Shown: one piece after another, positions 8,922-15,467 of the stretch
Numbering within the stretch: position 1 is the first letter of the stretch
How the letters are laid out: the number at the start of each line of letters is the position of its first letter
NCBI GenBank assembly: GCA_003140095.1
Contig: PLIU01000443.1
Coordinates: forward strand, 1-43,323
Length of the DNA stretch: 43,323 bases
Direction: 5' to 3'
Source: Verrucomicrobiales bacterium
GTDB lineage: Bacteria > Verrucomicrobiota > Verrucomicrobiia > Limisphaerales > Palsa-1400
The notes under the pieces: generated by a model
Seen by the model: only the letters and a program-made list of their open reading frames with translations
Database searches by the model: none
Told to the model about the DNA's origin: nothing
Program-made: the position numbers and the translations under genes

Positions 8922-9727
8922 CAGAGCTTTTCCGCGAAGTTTTTTGATTGACTCAAGAAACGCGCCGGGTTGCCGTAAATCAGGGCGTCCACCGCCTTTG
9001 CGCTGTGGCCGCGCAGGCGCATTTCCAGCGCCGCCCGCGGCACCGCCAGCGGCACGCTCACGCCCCAATCGCACGCGCTGTTCATCCACAGCCGATCGCT
9101 TCCGTACATCTCCACCATGTCCGCCGCCCGCGCCGCCGTGCATTTGGACTCCGGGTAAAGCGTCATGCCCGCCCAGAAACCCGCCTCCAGCACCAGTTGA
9201 ATTGTGTGTTCTTCGACGTGGTCGATGATGACGCGCCCGGGCGCGACCCGTCCGTCGGCCTTCAAGGCGTCAATAATAAGGCGCGTGCCCTTGAGCTTGT
9301 CCTCCAAGTGCGGAGTATGGATCAGGATCAACTGGCCGTGCCGCGCCGCCAGATCGACGTGCTTCTCGAAAACCGCCAATTCATTGCGGCTGTTCTTGTT
9401 CAGCCCAATTTCCCCGATCCCCAGCACCGACGGCCGATCCAGGAATTTGGGGATAATGCCGATGACTTCCTCCGCCAGTTTGACATCCTCGGCCTCCTTG
9501 GGATTCAGGCACAGCCAGCAATAATGCGTCAAGCCGAATTTCGCCGCGCGTTTCGGTTCGTAATCCGTCAACTGCCGAAAGTAATCGTAAAAGCCATCGA
9601 CCGAGCTGCGGTCGAACCCCGCCCAAAACGCCGGTTCGCAGACCGCCTGGCAGCCGGCCATGGCCATGGCCAGGTAATCATCCGTTGTCCGGCTGACCAT
9701 GTGCCCGTGAGGTTCGATGAAACGCAT
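8921..9727 (-). CDS. eboB: EboB-type TatD-family metal-dependent hydrolase
   Basis: 268 aa, a TatD-like amidohydrolase-superfamily protein. Metal-ligand motifs are EPHGHMVSR near the N-terminus (in place of the usual DxHxH), [20 protein letters not shown] and IIDHVEEHT, with NSACDWGVS near the C-terminus. The N-terminal block [18 protein letters not shown] followed by EPAFWAGF is characteristic of the ebo-cluster branch rather than of TatD DNases. It is second in the operon, 12 nt after the small gene, and overlaps eboE by one base. Its substrate is unknown; in other ebo clusters it is invariably linked to EboE and EboC. Confidence 0.88.
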   Translation of the reverse strand: MRFIEPHGHMVSRTTDDYLAMAMAGCQAVCEPAFWAGFDRSSVDGFYDYFRQLTDYEPKRAAKFGLTHYCWLCLNPKEAEDVKLAEEVIGIIPKFLDRPSVLGIGEIGLNKNSRNELAVFEKHVDLAARHGQLILIHTPHLEDKLKGTRLIIDALKADGRVAPGRVIIDHVEEHTIQLVLEAGFWAGMTLYPESKCTAARAADMVEMYGSDRLWMNSACDWGVSVPLAVPRAALEMRLRGHSAKAVDALIYGNPARFLSQSKNFAEKL

Positions 9728-9739
9728 GGCGTCGGCGCA

Positions 9740-10024
9740 TCAATTTGCGATTGGCGGGAGCGCGGCACCCGGCCACGCTCCGGCGGCCGCTTTGGTGGTG
9801 GCGGCCGGCAATGGTTCGGTGGTCGGATCGCTCAAACTGAGCAAGACGCGTTTGGCCCGATCCGGCTTGCCGCCGGGCAATTCCTGCAGGGCGTGGCGAA
9901 ATGCGGCCATCCGAAAATCGTCCGTTCCCGGCACCCGGTCCACCCTGTCCAGGAAAGCCGCCAGATCGATCAACTTGGCGCGCGCCTCCATGAAATAAAG
10001 GTCAACAACTTGCTCGCGTTTCAT
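9740..10024 (-). CDS. Small helical protein leading the ebo operon
   Basis: 94 aa, first gene of the operon and 12 nt ahead of eboB. The N-terminal two thirds look well structured and conserved in style: VVDLYFMEARAKLIDLAAFL, then DRVDRVPGTDDFRMAAFRHAL, then KPDRAKRVLLSLSDPT. The C-terminus (residues 72-94) is Ala/Pro-rich and probably disordered. It is much shorter than the EboA proteins I know and I cannot align it with them, so I do not use that name. Its position suggests a co-factor or adaptor for EboB and EboE. Function unknown. Confidence 0.75.
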   Translation of the reverse strand: MKREQVVDLYFMEARAKLIDLAAFLDRVDRVPGTDDFRMAAFRHALQELPGGKPDRAKRVLLSLSDPTTEPLPAATTKAAAGAWPGAALPPIAN

Positions 10025-10068
10025 ACATTCCGCTTTTCTGTCTCACTTCCTAATCCTACTCATAATCC

Positions 10069-10089
10069 TAACCACGTAAGACGTGGTTA
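10069..10089. promoter_or_regulatory. 8-bp inverted repeat upstream of the ebo operon
   Basis: TAACCACG-TAAGA-CGTGGTTA forms a perfect 8-bp stem with a 5-nt loop, 45 nt upstream of the first operon gene. It could be an operator or a small hairpin in the leader. There is no T-run on either side strong enough to call a terminator. Confidence 0.4.
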
Positions 10090-10195
10090 ATCTTAATCCC
10101 CTTTCTTCTGCCGGAAAGAAGAAAATCTGGTCCAAGGGTTCGACCAACGACCCCTCGCTTAGGATTGGTTTTTTTGTGCTTAAACCTCCATTTCC

Positions 10196-10400
10196 GGTTT
10201 GACTAGGTTTGACTGGGTTTGACTGCGCGGCTGTAACACCGCCTGATTTGCCTCTTCTTCCTTCCTCGTTCTGCCTTTGGTTTCGCCACCTGCACGCTCA
10301 TATTCGGCCTCCGCTCCATTCCGCAGGTTTGATTTGGTTTGATTTGGTTTGATTTGGTTTGATTCACCTTGATGAGCCTTGATCCAGCTTGATTGTCGCC
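10196..10400. repeat. 10-bp phased TTTGAC/TTTGAT repeat arrays
   Basis: Two short arrays lie here. The first has TTTGAC at 10198, 10208 and 10218. The second has TTTGAT or CTTGAT at 10328, 10338, 10348, 10358, 10368, 10378 and 10388, with the first four copies nearly identical (GGTTTGATTT). The two arrays are themselves 110 bp apart, so all copies sit on one 10-bp grid. Related copies occur at 22890-23002. The minus-strand ORF 10203-10550 is only a read-through of this low-complexity DNA. The rest of 10090-10576 holds no gene that I can support. Confidence 0.8.
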
Positions 10401-10576
10401 TGGTAACGGCACAGCCGCGAAAGCGCGTCTAGGTCGGACAACCACAAGAACTTCTGCGCTTTCTGCTTGCCCCGCCATAGCCTGGCGACGGCCGGCGCCA
10501 TTTCGCGGCTGTTTCACTGCTGCCCACCCCGTCCTCCCGCAGGTTCTCATTTTATTTCATGCTGTGTCATTTTGTC

Positions 10577-10738
10577 TCAGTCTCGTTTTTGGTTGTCGCC
10601 GCCAGCACCGCCTACGCTCCGGGCAGGCCCCTTGAGCCATTGCACCAATTCCTTTCCCTGCGGTCCCTTGGCCAGGTGGACATTTAAGTCCTCGCGCATC
10701 TTGCGCGGCAACCGGGCTCTTTTTCTCAGCCAGGTCAT
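10577..10738 (-). pseudogene. Degenerate member of the KIARLP small-protein family
   Basis: The ATG at 10738 has a perfect AGGAGGT site 5 nt upstream, and the product begins MTWLRKRARLPRKMREDLN then HLAKGPQGKELVQWLKG. This aligns with the gene starting at 43292 (MTRLGKIARLP) and with a small protein family I recall from Verrucomicrobiota. After LVQWLK the frame runs into PARSVGGAGG, but the next frame reads GLPGA-stop-AVLAA, which matches the family continuation (about GLPEVQAVLAA). One extra G in a GGGG run plus a TAG in place of a CAG would explain this. So it is either a pseudogene or a newly shortened 53-aa protein. The ORF-track start at 10930 is an upstream extension. Confidence 0.65.
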
Positions 10739-10962
10739 CGGAACCTCCTGATAATATGTCTCATGGCCACAACGTATCACAAATGCGGAGGCGTGGCTAG
10801 GGGCGCGGCGGCACCGATTGGCGAAGCGCGCCTGCCGCGTCGTCATCACCCCGCGACAATCGCCATCCTTGTGGTTCCTTTGATGACATTCCCTAATCGA
10901 GAGAGGGCTGTTCGGGGAATGGAACAGCATTCAGCATGAGCTTTCCTTGCATTTTTTTGCGA

Positions 10963-11002
10963 GATTATCCCTTGTGCCGTCAAGGGATAATCCCGTTTTT
11001 TT
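10963..11002 (+). terminator. Strong intrinsic terminator on the plus strand
   Basis: GATTATCCCTTG-TGCCGT-CAAGGGATAATC is a perfect 12-bp stem with a 6-nt loop, followed by CCG and seven T. It reads as a rho-independent terminator on the plus strand. No plus-strand protein gene lies upstream. A second hairpin GCTGTTC-ggggaatg-GAACAGC (10907-10928) precedes it, so it may end a small RNA transcribed from within about 10790-10900. Confidence 0.75.
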
Positions 11003-11068
11003 GGCTATGGTGCGTCCCGCGTAAGGATGGTCGTGGATTAACAAAAAGCACCCGCCCAAAGGATGATT

Positions 11069-11125
11069 AACCTCGATTGGAGGCATCGCAATGGGCTGAC
11101 AGGCCAGTTATGGCCGAGGTTTTTT
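11069..11125 (+). terminator. Structured terminator-like element before the MarR gene
   Basis: AACCTCG (11069-11075) can pair with CGAGGTT (11115-11121), enclosing an inner hairpin GGCCA-gtta-TGGCC and followed by TTTTTT. It ends about 20 nt before the MarR promoter, so it would insulate that promoter from upstream transcription. Confidence 0.4.
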
Positions 11126-11145
11126 GATGAAACTAGCGCAAAATA

Positions 11146-11179
11146 TTGACAATGTCCGGTTTAGTGTGTATATACACAC
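11146..11179 (+). promoter_or_regulatory. MarR-gene promoter with overlapping palindromic operator
   Basis: TTGACA (11146-11151), 17 nt, then TATATA (11169-11174) gives a near-consensus sigma-70 promoter. The 16-bp perfect palindrome GTGTGTATATACACAC (11164-11179) covers the -10 box. A MarR dimer bound here would block RNA polymerase, which suggests autorepression. Confidence 0.85.
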
Positions 11180-11180
11180 C

Positions 11181-11621
11181 ATGAAGATGCAATTGGATAT
11201 GACGTCGGTGGAAAACTGCACGTGTTTTAATGTGCGCCGCATATCACGGGCCATCACGCAGTTCTTTGACGCGGAGGTGCGCCGACACGGCCTTCGCCCC
11301 ACGCAAACGCCTATCCTGGGGGCATTGCAGGCCAAAAACGGATGGGCCATGGCCGAATTGAGTCAGTGGCTCGGCATGGAGCGCACGACGCTGTTGCGCA
11401 ATCTTCGCCCTTTGCAGCGGGACGGCTTGGTGGGGGCAAAAGGCGGCGGACGGGGCGGTCGCGTGGAACTTGAGATTACCCAAAAGGGGCGCGCGGCTTT
11501 GGCCAAATTGCTTCCGGCGTGGCGCTCCGCCCAGGACAAAGTGGTCGCGATCCTGGGCCAGAAACGATGGTCATCCATTATCAGGGATTTGGAAGACGTC
11601 GCGACGAAATTGAAAGAGTAA
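11181..11621 (+). CDS. MarR family transcriptional regulator
   Basis: About 146 aa from the ATG at 11181; the track start at 11124 would place the promoter and operator inside the gene. Another ATG is at 11199. The N-terminal ENCTCFNVRRISRAITQFFD is typical of a MarR subgroup, and the winged helix follows: WAMAELSQWLGMERTTLLRNLRPLQRDGLVGAKGGGRGGRVELEITQKG. Cys residues in the ENCTC block could sense oxidants or ligands, which is inference. By the promoter position, transcription should begin near 11180, so the message may be nearly leaderless if 11181 is used. The palindrome in its promoter recurs before the next gene, suggesting one local regulon. Confidence 0.9.
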   Translation: MKMQLDMTSVENCTCFNVRRISRAITQFFDAEVRRHGLRPTQTPILGALQAKNGWAMAELSQWLGMERTTLLRNLRPLQRDGLVGAKGGGRGGRVELEITQKGRAALAKLLPAWRSAQDKVVAILGQKRWSSIIRDLEDVATKLKE

Positions 11622-11660
11622 TTCCTGCAAGAATGAAAAGAACCTTTTGGCAGCCGAAAA

Positions 11661-11672
11661 GTGTATATACAC
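11661..11672. promoter_or_regulatory. Second copy of the MarR palindrome
   Basis: GTGTATATACAC, the 12-bp core of the operator at 11164-11179, lies between the MarR gene and the following membrane protein gene. No consensus -35 is obvious at this copy. The sharing suggests that the regulator also controls the membrane protein. Confidence 0.7.
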
Positions 11673-11762
11673 ACATCTGATTAAAACTTTGACGGTGTGA
11701 CCGTGGAAACGGGAGCAGACCGTACATAAAAAGCAACAATCCAAGAATGAAAGAAAAAGCAT

Positions 11763-12524
11763 ATGAACACGAAAGATGAAAGCAACGCAAGCGTCAAAAG
11801 CGTCAAAGAAAACAGCATCCATGAAAACGTGGCTTCGGAACTTAATGACCACCATTCGAGCGTGAGGCCGGTCGTGACCGTGGCATTGGCACTCTGGCTT
11901 GGGCTCGTTTTTCTCCTTGGCGCCCAAGGCCGATTCGTCCGGCCCACGAATTCACCGCCAATGCCGATTTTCTTCGGCTTCGCCATTCCATTGGTGGTGT
12001 TTTTCGCGGCCTATTTCCGATGGAGCGCATTCCGGGCTTTCGTCCTCGGCGCCGACCTCCGGCTCGCGGCAGCGGTTCAGGCGCGGCGGTTTGCCGGCTT
12101 GGGCTTCCTCTCGCTCTATGCACATGGTGTTCTGCCTGGACTGTTCGCTTTCCCGGCTGGACTCGGCGACATCGCGATTGCCGTCAGCGCCCCTTGGATT
12201 GTGCTCGGACTTATTCGCCACCCGTCGTTCGCGACGAGTCGTCGGTATGTGATTTGGAATATCATGGGCATCATTGACCTCGTTGTCGCCGTGTCCATGG
12301 GGACAATATGTTCGGGCTTTCTCCACAGACTCACTGGGAACGTCACAACGAGCCCGATGTCACAATTACCCCTGGTGCTCATCCCGGCCTACTTCGTCCC
12401 CCTCTTTATTATGCTGCACTTCACCGCTCTTTCCCAGGCCCGACGATTAGCCGTCTCCGGGAAATCCGCGCCCTGCCGCCCCTCCCGGCGACCCACGGAC
12501 ACTGTGCTCCAACCGGTTCGGTAA
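11763..12524 (+). CDS. Multi-pass membrane protein, probable MarR target
   Basis: 253 aa. A hydrophilic N-terminal stretch of about 38 residues precedes roughly six hydrophobic segments: VVTVALALWLGLVFLLGA, IFFGFAIPLVVFFAAYF, FLSLYAHGVLPGLFAF, IAIAVSAPWIVLGLI, IIDLVVAVSMGTICSGF and LPLVLIPAYFVPLFIML. The C-terminus is Arg/Pro-rich and soluble. I do not recognise a named domain. The palindrome about 90 nt upstream and its position after the MarR gene suggest it is derepressed together with the regulator, as efflux or stress proteins often are. The 263 nt downstream, before the kinase, hold nothing that I can support. Confidence 0.75.
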   Translation: MNTKDESNASVKSVKENSIHENVASELNDHHSSVRPVVTVALALWLGLVFLLGAQGRFVRPTNSPPMPIFFGFAIPLVVFFAAYFRWSAFRAFVLGADLRLAAAVQARRFAGLGFLSLYAHGVLPGLFAFPAGLGDIAIAVSAPWIVLGLIRHPSFATSRRYVIWNIMGIIDLVVAVSMGTICSGFLHRLTGNVTTSPMSQLPLVLIPAYFVPLFIMLHFTALSQARRLAVSGKSAPCRPSRRPTDTVLQPVR

Positions 12525-12787
12525 TGCCATTTAGGGATAAATCAGCATACTAAGTTGTGCTGTGTGGACGGCGAAAGGGTAGTTTATAGTATGAAGACCA
12601 ACGAATTGCTATGGCTCGTGCGACACTGGGCGGCCTCTTTTTCTTGCTCTCCGGGAAGCGGGGCGTTATCCTCAGCCCGAATCTGCTGGTTCTACTTCGC
12701 TGCTTACGGATTTCACGAAAAAGGCCTGTTACCTTTGGCGCGGCTTCCTTCTGTAAGAGGTGAAAGAGAGCAAAGAAAGACTGAAAT

Positions 12788-14641
12788 ATGGATACACATC
12801 GAATTTGTAATCAATGCCGGCAGCCTTTGCCCGAGAACGCCGCGGAAGAGCTTTGCCCCGCTTGCCTGGCCAAAGTTGCGCTGGCCAGCGAACCCACGGT
12901 CCCGGGCGCCACCATCAACGTCAACCCGCTGGCCGAGGCCGCGCCAACAACCCGTGTTCCGCCTGACCCGGCTCAACTGGCGGCACAATTTCCGCAATTG
13001 GAAATTATTGAATTACTCGGCATGGGCGGCATGGCCATGGTCTATAAAGCCCGCCAACCTCGAGTGGACCGGCTGGTGGCGCTGAAAATCCTGCCGGTTG
13101 CATCGAGGCATGGCCCTTCCTTCGCGGAACGATTCCAACGGGAAGCCAAAGCCCTCGCCAAGCTCAATCATCCCGGCATTGTCGCCTTCTACGATTTCGG
13201 CCAGACCAGCGAGTATTACTACTTCGTTATGGAATATGTGGATGGGATGAACCTGCGCCATCTGCTCCAAACCCAAACCCTTGGGCCGCGCCAAGCCCTG
13301 GAATTGGTCGTCCAGATTTGCACCGCCCTCCAATACGCGCACGACGAAGGAGTCGTCCATCGCGACATCAAGCCGGAGAACATCCTCCTCAACAAGAAAG
13401 GCCACGTGAAGATCGCCGATTTCGGCCTGGCCAAATTGCTGGGCAACGCGCAGGACCCGGCGTTGACCATGTCCCAGGCGGCGATGGGCACGATGAACTA
13501 TATGGCGCCCGAACAGCGCCAAAACGCCCAAGGCGTGGACCATCGGGCGGATATTTATTCCCTGGGCGTGGTGTTCTACGAGATGCTTACCGGCGAAGTG
13601 CCGATGGGCCGCTTCGAACCGCCCTCGAAAAGGGTGCAAGTCGATGTGCGATTGGACGAAGTTGTCCTGCGCGCTTTGGAACGCGAACCGGCGCGTCGCT
13701 ATCAGCAAGTCAGCGAAGTCAAAAGCAACGTGGAAACCATCACCACAACAACGACGCCGGCTGCGGCAACTCCGCCCGCGCCCAAAGCTCCGACGCCTGC
13801 CCCTCCGCCCACGGCGCCTCGCGCGGAGAGACCCGCGCCGCCATCCAAACGGAATCCAGCTCTGGCCGCCGGAAGCGTGGTGGTGGTGTTGATCATTGCG
13901 TTGCTCGTGTGGCGCTATGAACAGGCACAAGCCGACCGGAGACACGGACTTTACAGCAAAGACATGGATGATGCGAGAAGCGCGTTGGCGGCAAGTGCAT
14001 CTGACCCCACCAACATTATCGCAGCGGTGCGGATGGTGCAGGATGCCTTGCGCTGGCTGCCCTCCGACTCAAATGCAGCCCAACTCAAGACGGAAGTGGA
14101 ACTCAAGCGGGACAGCCTCTTCGGCAAATCATTCAGCGAAGCCACGAACGATCTGGCCTCAGGTAATTACGTGGCGTCGGTGGCGCAATTGCAAATCGCA
14201 ACCACGCTCAAACCTGATAATGCGGACGCCAGGCTCTTGCGCGACAAGGCTCGAGCGAACCTGGCAGCGATCAACAAGATCCTCCAGAGCGAGGCCGCTT
14301 ACCAAGTGGCCATGATGCATGGGCAAGCGTTGCTTGCGCGAGGTGATTACACAGGCACGTTGGCGCAGGCCGTAAAGGCGCTCTTACTCAAAGCTGGTGA
14401 CGCGGCCGCACAAAAATTGCGTGAGGACGCTCAAAAAAAACTGAGAGCGATCAATATAGTCAGCCAGATAGAAGCCGATTACCAAGCGGCCATGAAAAAT
14501 GGACTCGCGGCGCTGGCACGCGGCGACTATGCGGAAGCATCGGCTCGGGCCGATCAGGCGCTGTTACTCAAACCAAATGACGCGGCCGCGCAACATTTGC
14601 GCGACGACGCTCGAACGAAACAGAACGCGGCCAAACCCTAA
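12788..14641 (+). CDS. Membrane Ser/Thr protein kinase with zinc ribbon and C-terminal repeats
   Basis: 617 aa. Residues 6-27 form a short zinc-ribbon-like segment, CNQCRQPLP...LCPACLAK. The kinase domain spans about 75-340: glycine loop LLGMGGMAMVYKA, catalytic lysine in VALKIL, catalytic loop HRDIKPENILL, DFGLAK, and APEQ. All key residues are present, so it should be active. A Pro/Ala-rich linker follows, then one membrane helix (SVVVVLIIALLVWRY), so the C-terminal part is probably periplasmic. That part has three degenerate repeats of about 60 aa (ALLARGDYTGTLAQAVKALLLK, ALARGDYAEASARADQALLLKPND), resembling TPRs. Signal and substrates unknown. The upstream ORF 12555-13085 is a shadow. 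Confidence 0.93.
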   Translation: MDTHRICNQCRQPLPENAAEELCPACLAKVALASEPTVPGATINVNPLAEAAPTTRVPPDPAQLAAQFPQLEIIELLGMGGMAMVYKARQPRVDRLVALKILPVASRHGPSFAERFQREAKALAKLNHPGIVAFYDFGQTSEYYYFVMEYVDGMNLRHLLQTQTLGPRQALELVVQICTALQYAHDEGVVHRDIKPENILLNKKGHVKIADFGLAKLLGNAQDPALTMSQAAMGTMNYMAPEQRQNAQGVDHRADIYSLGVVFYEMLTGEVPMGRFEPPSKRVQVDVRLDEVVLRALEREPARRYQQVSEVKSNVETITTTTTPAAATPPAPKAPTPAPPPTAPRAERPAPPSKRNPALAAGSVVVVLIIALLVWRYEQAQADRRHGLYSKDMDDARSALAASASDPTNIIAAVRMVQDALRWLPSDSNAAQLKTEVELKRDSLFGKSFSEATNDLASGNYVASVAQLQIATTLKPDNADARLLRDKARANLAAINKILQSEAAYQVAMMHGQALLARGDYTGTLAQAVKALLLKAGDAAAQKLREDAQKKLRAINIVSQIEADYQAAMKNGLAALARGDYAEASARADQALLLKPNDAAAQHLRDDARTKQNAAKP

Positions 14642-14672
14642 AGAGAAAGAAAGGATGCGGCTAAGTCTTTGC

Positions 14673-14906
14673 TTACCGCCACTCCTTCTCCATGGAGATG
14701 AGTCTCAGGTCCAGCCACGCTTTGAGATCGCGCGCCGCAGTGGCGGTAAAAATCTTGGAGGCCTGGATGCTGTTGTGACTGTCCCCGTCGCTGGTCTGAC
14801 AATTAAAATATACCTTACACGTCAATCCCTGCGGCGTGGTTTCAAAATCGGCGTGGGTGATGTTTTCCAGGTTCAGGTAGCAATCGCCGATTTTAACGAG
14901 TTTCAT
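14673..14906 (-). CDS. Small conserved-looking protein downstream of purE
   Basis: 77 aa, starting MKLVKIGDCYLNLENITHAD and ending DLKAWLDLRLISMEKEW. It lies 9 nt after purE on the same strand, so the two are likely cotranscribed. The short beta-rich pattern (KIGDCYLNLENI, LTCKVYFNC, then a helix AARDLKAWLDL) looks like a single small folded domain. I do not recognise the family. No link to purine synthesis can be shown beyond position. Confidence 0.7.
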   Translation of the reverse strand: MKLVKIGDCYLNLENITHADFETTPQGLTCKVYFNCQTSDGDSHNSIQASKIFTATAARDLKAWLDLRLISMEKEWR

Positions 14907-14915
14907 GGGCGGGGT

Positions 14916-15416
14916 TCAGGGGATGTTGCGCTGCGCCAGGCCGCGCTCGGTTTGCTTGTGGCGGAATTGCTCGTAGGCCCGGCGAATGTGCGCATGTTTG
15001 TTGCCCAGGATCGCGGCGGCCAGCAGGGCGGCGTTGACCGCGCCCGGCTCGCCGATGGCCAGGGTTCCCACCGGCACGCCTTTGGGCATCTGCACCATGG
15101 ATAACAACGAGTCCATACCGTGCAAAGCTTTGGATTCCATCGGCACCCCCAGCACGGGCAGGCAGGTCTTGGCGGCGGTCACCCCGGCCAAGTGCGCCGC
15201 GCCGCCCGCGGCCGCGATGATGACTTCCAAGCCGCGCGCCGCGGCGGAAGAAGCCCACTCGAATAATAGGTCCGGGGTGCGGTGAGCGGAAATGACCTGG
15301 ACTTCATGCGGGATTTGCAACTCGGCCAGTTGCCGCGCCGCATGCTGCATCGTAGCCCAATCGGACTGGCTGCCCATGATGACACCGACCAACGGTTGAA
15401 TCTGTGTTTCCGCCAT
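14916..15416 (-). CDS. purE: 5-(carboxyamino)imidazole ribonucleotide mutase
   Basis: 166 aa, the normal length for class I PurE. It interconverts N5-CAIR and 4-carboxy-AIR in purine synthesis, in the cytoplasm. Signature motifs are [11 protein letters not shown], the catalytic-site [23 protein letters not shown] and [17 protein letters not shown], matching the active-site loops of the family (Ser, Asp and His residues for substrate phosphate and carboxylate). No purK gene is visible in the window, although class I PurE needs CAIR from PurK. It is followed by the small 77-aa gene. Confidence 0.97.
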   Translation of the reverse strand: MAETQIQPLVGVIMGSQSDWATMQHAARQLAELQIPHEVQVISAHRTPDLLFEWASSAAARGLEVIIAAAGGAAHLAGVTAAKTCLPVLGVPMESKALHGMDSLLSMVQMPKGVPVGTLAIGEPGAVNAALLAAAILGNKHAHIRRAYEQFRHKQTERGLAQRNIP

Positions 15417-15434
15417 GAGGGTGAGATTAGAGAC

Positions 15435-15463
15435 GAATTTCGAAAATTCAATTTCGAAATTTC
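15435..15463. repeat. TTTCGAAA inverted repeat between purE and the dsbD-like gene
   Basis: GAATTTCGAAA-attcaa-TTTCGAAATTtC can fold into a hairpin with one mismatch and lies in the 50-nt gap between two minus-strand genes. It has no T-run. It may be a promoter element for purE or a dispersed repeat; a related CTCGAAATTCCTCGAA sequence is repeated at 35236-35288. Confidence 0.4.
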
Positions 15464-15467
15464 ACTC

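Noticed and set aside
10321-10400. Possible CRISPR array
   Set aside because: Repeat unit is 10 bp with no spacers and no cas genes are present.
10203-10550. 115-aa minus-strand ORF with NQTKSNQIKPNQ
   Set aside because: It is a translation of the 10-bp repeat array and flanking low-complexity DNA.
12555-13085. 176-aa plus-strand ORF before the kinase
   Set aside because: It overlaps the kinase start in another frame, and the kinase has complete motifs.
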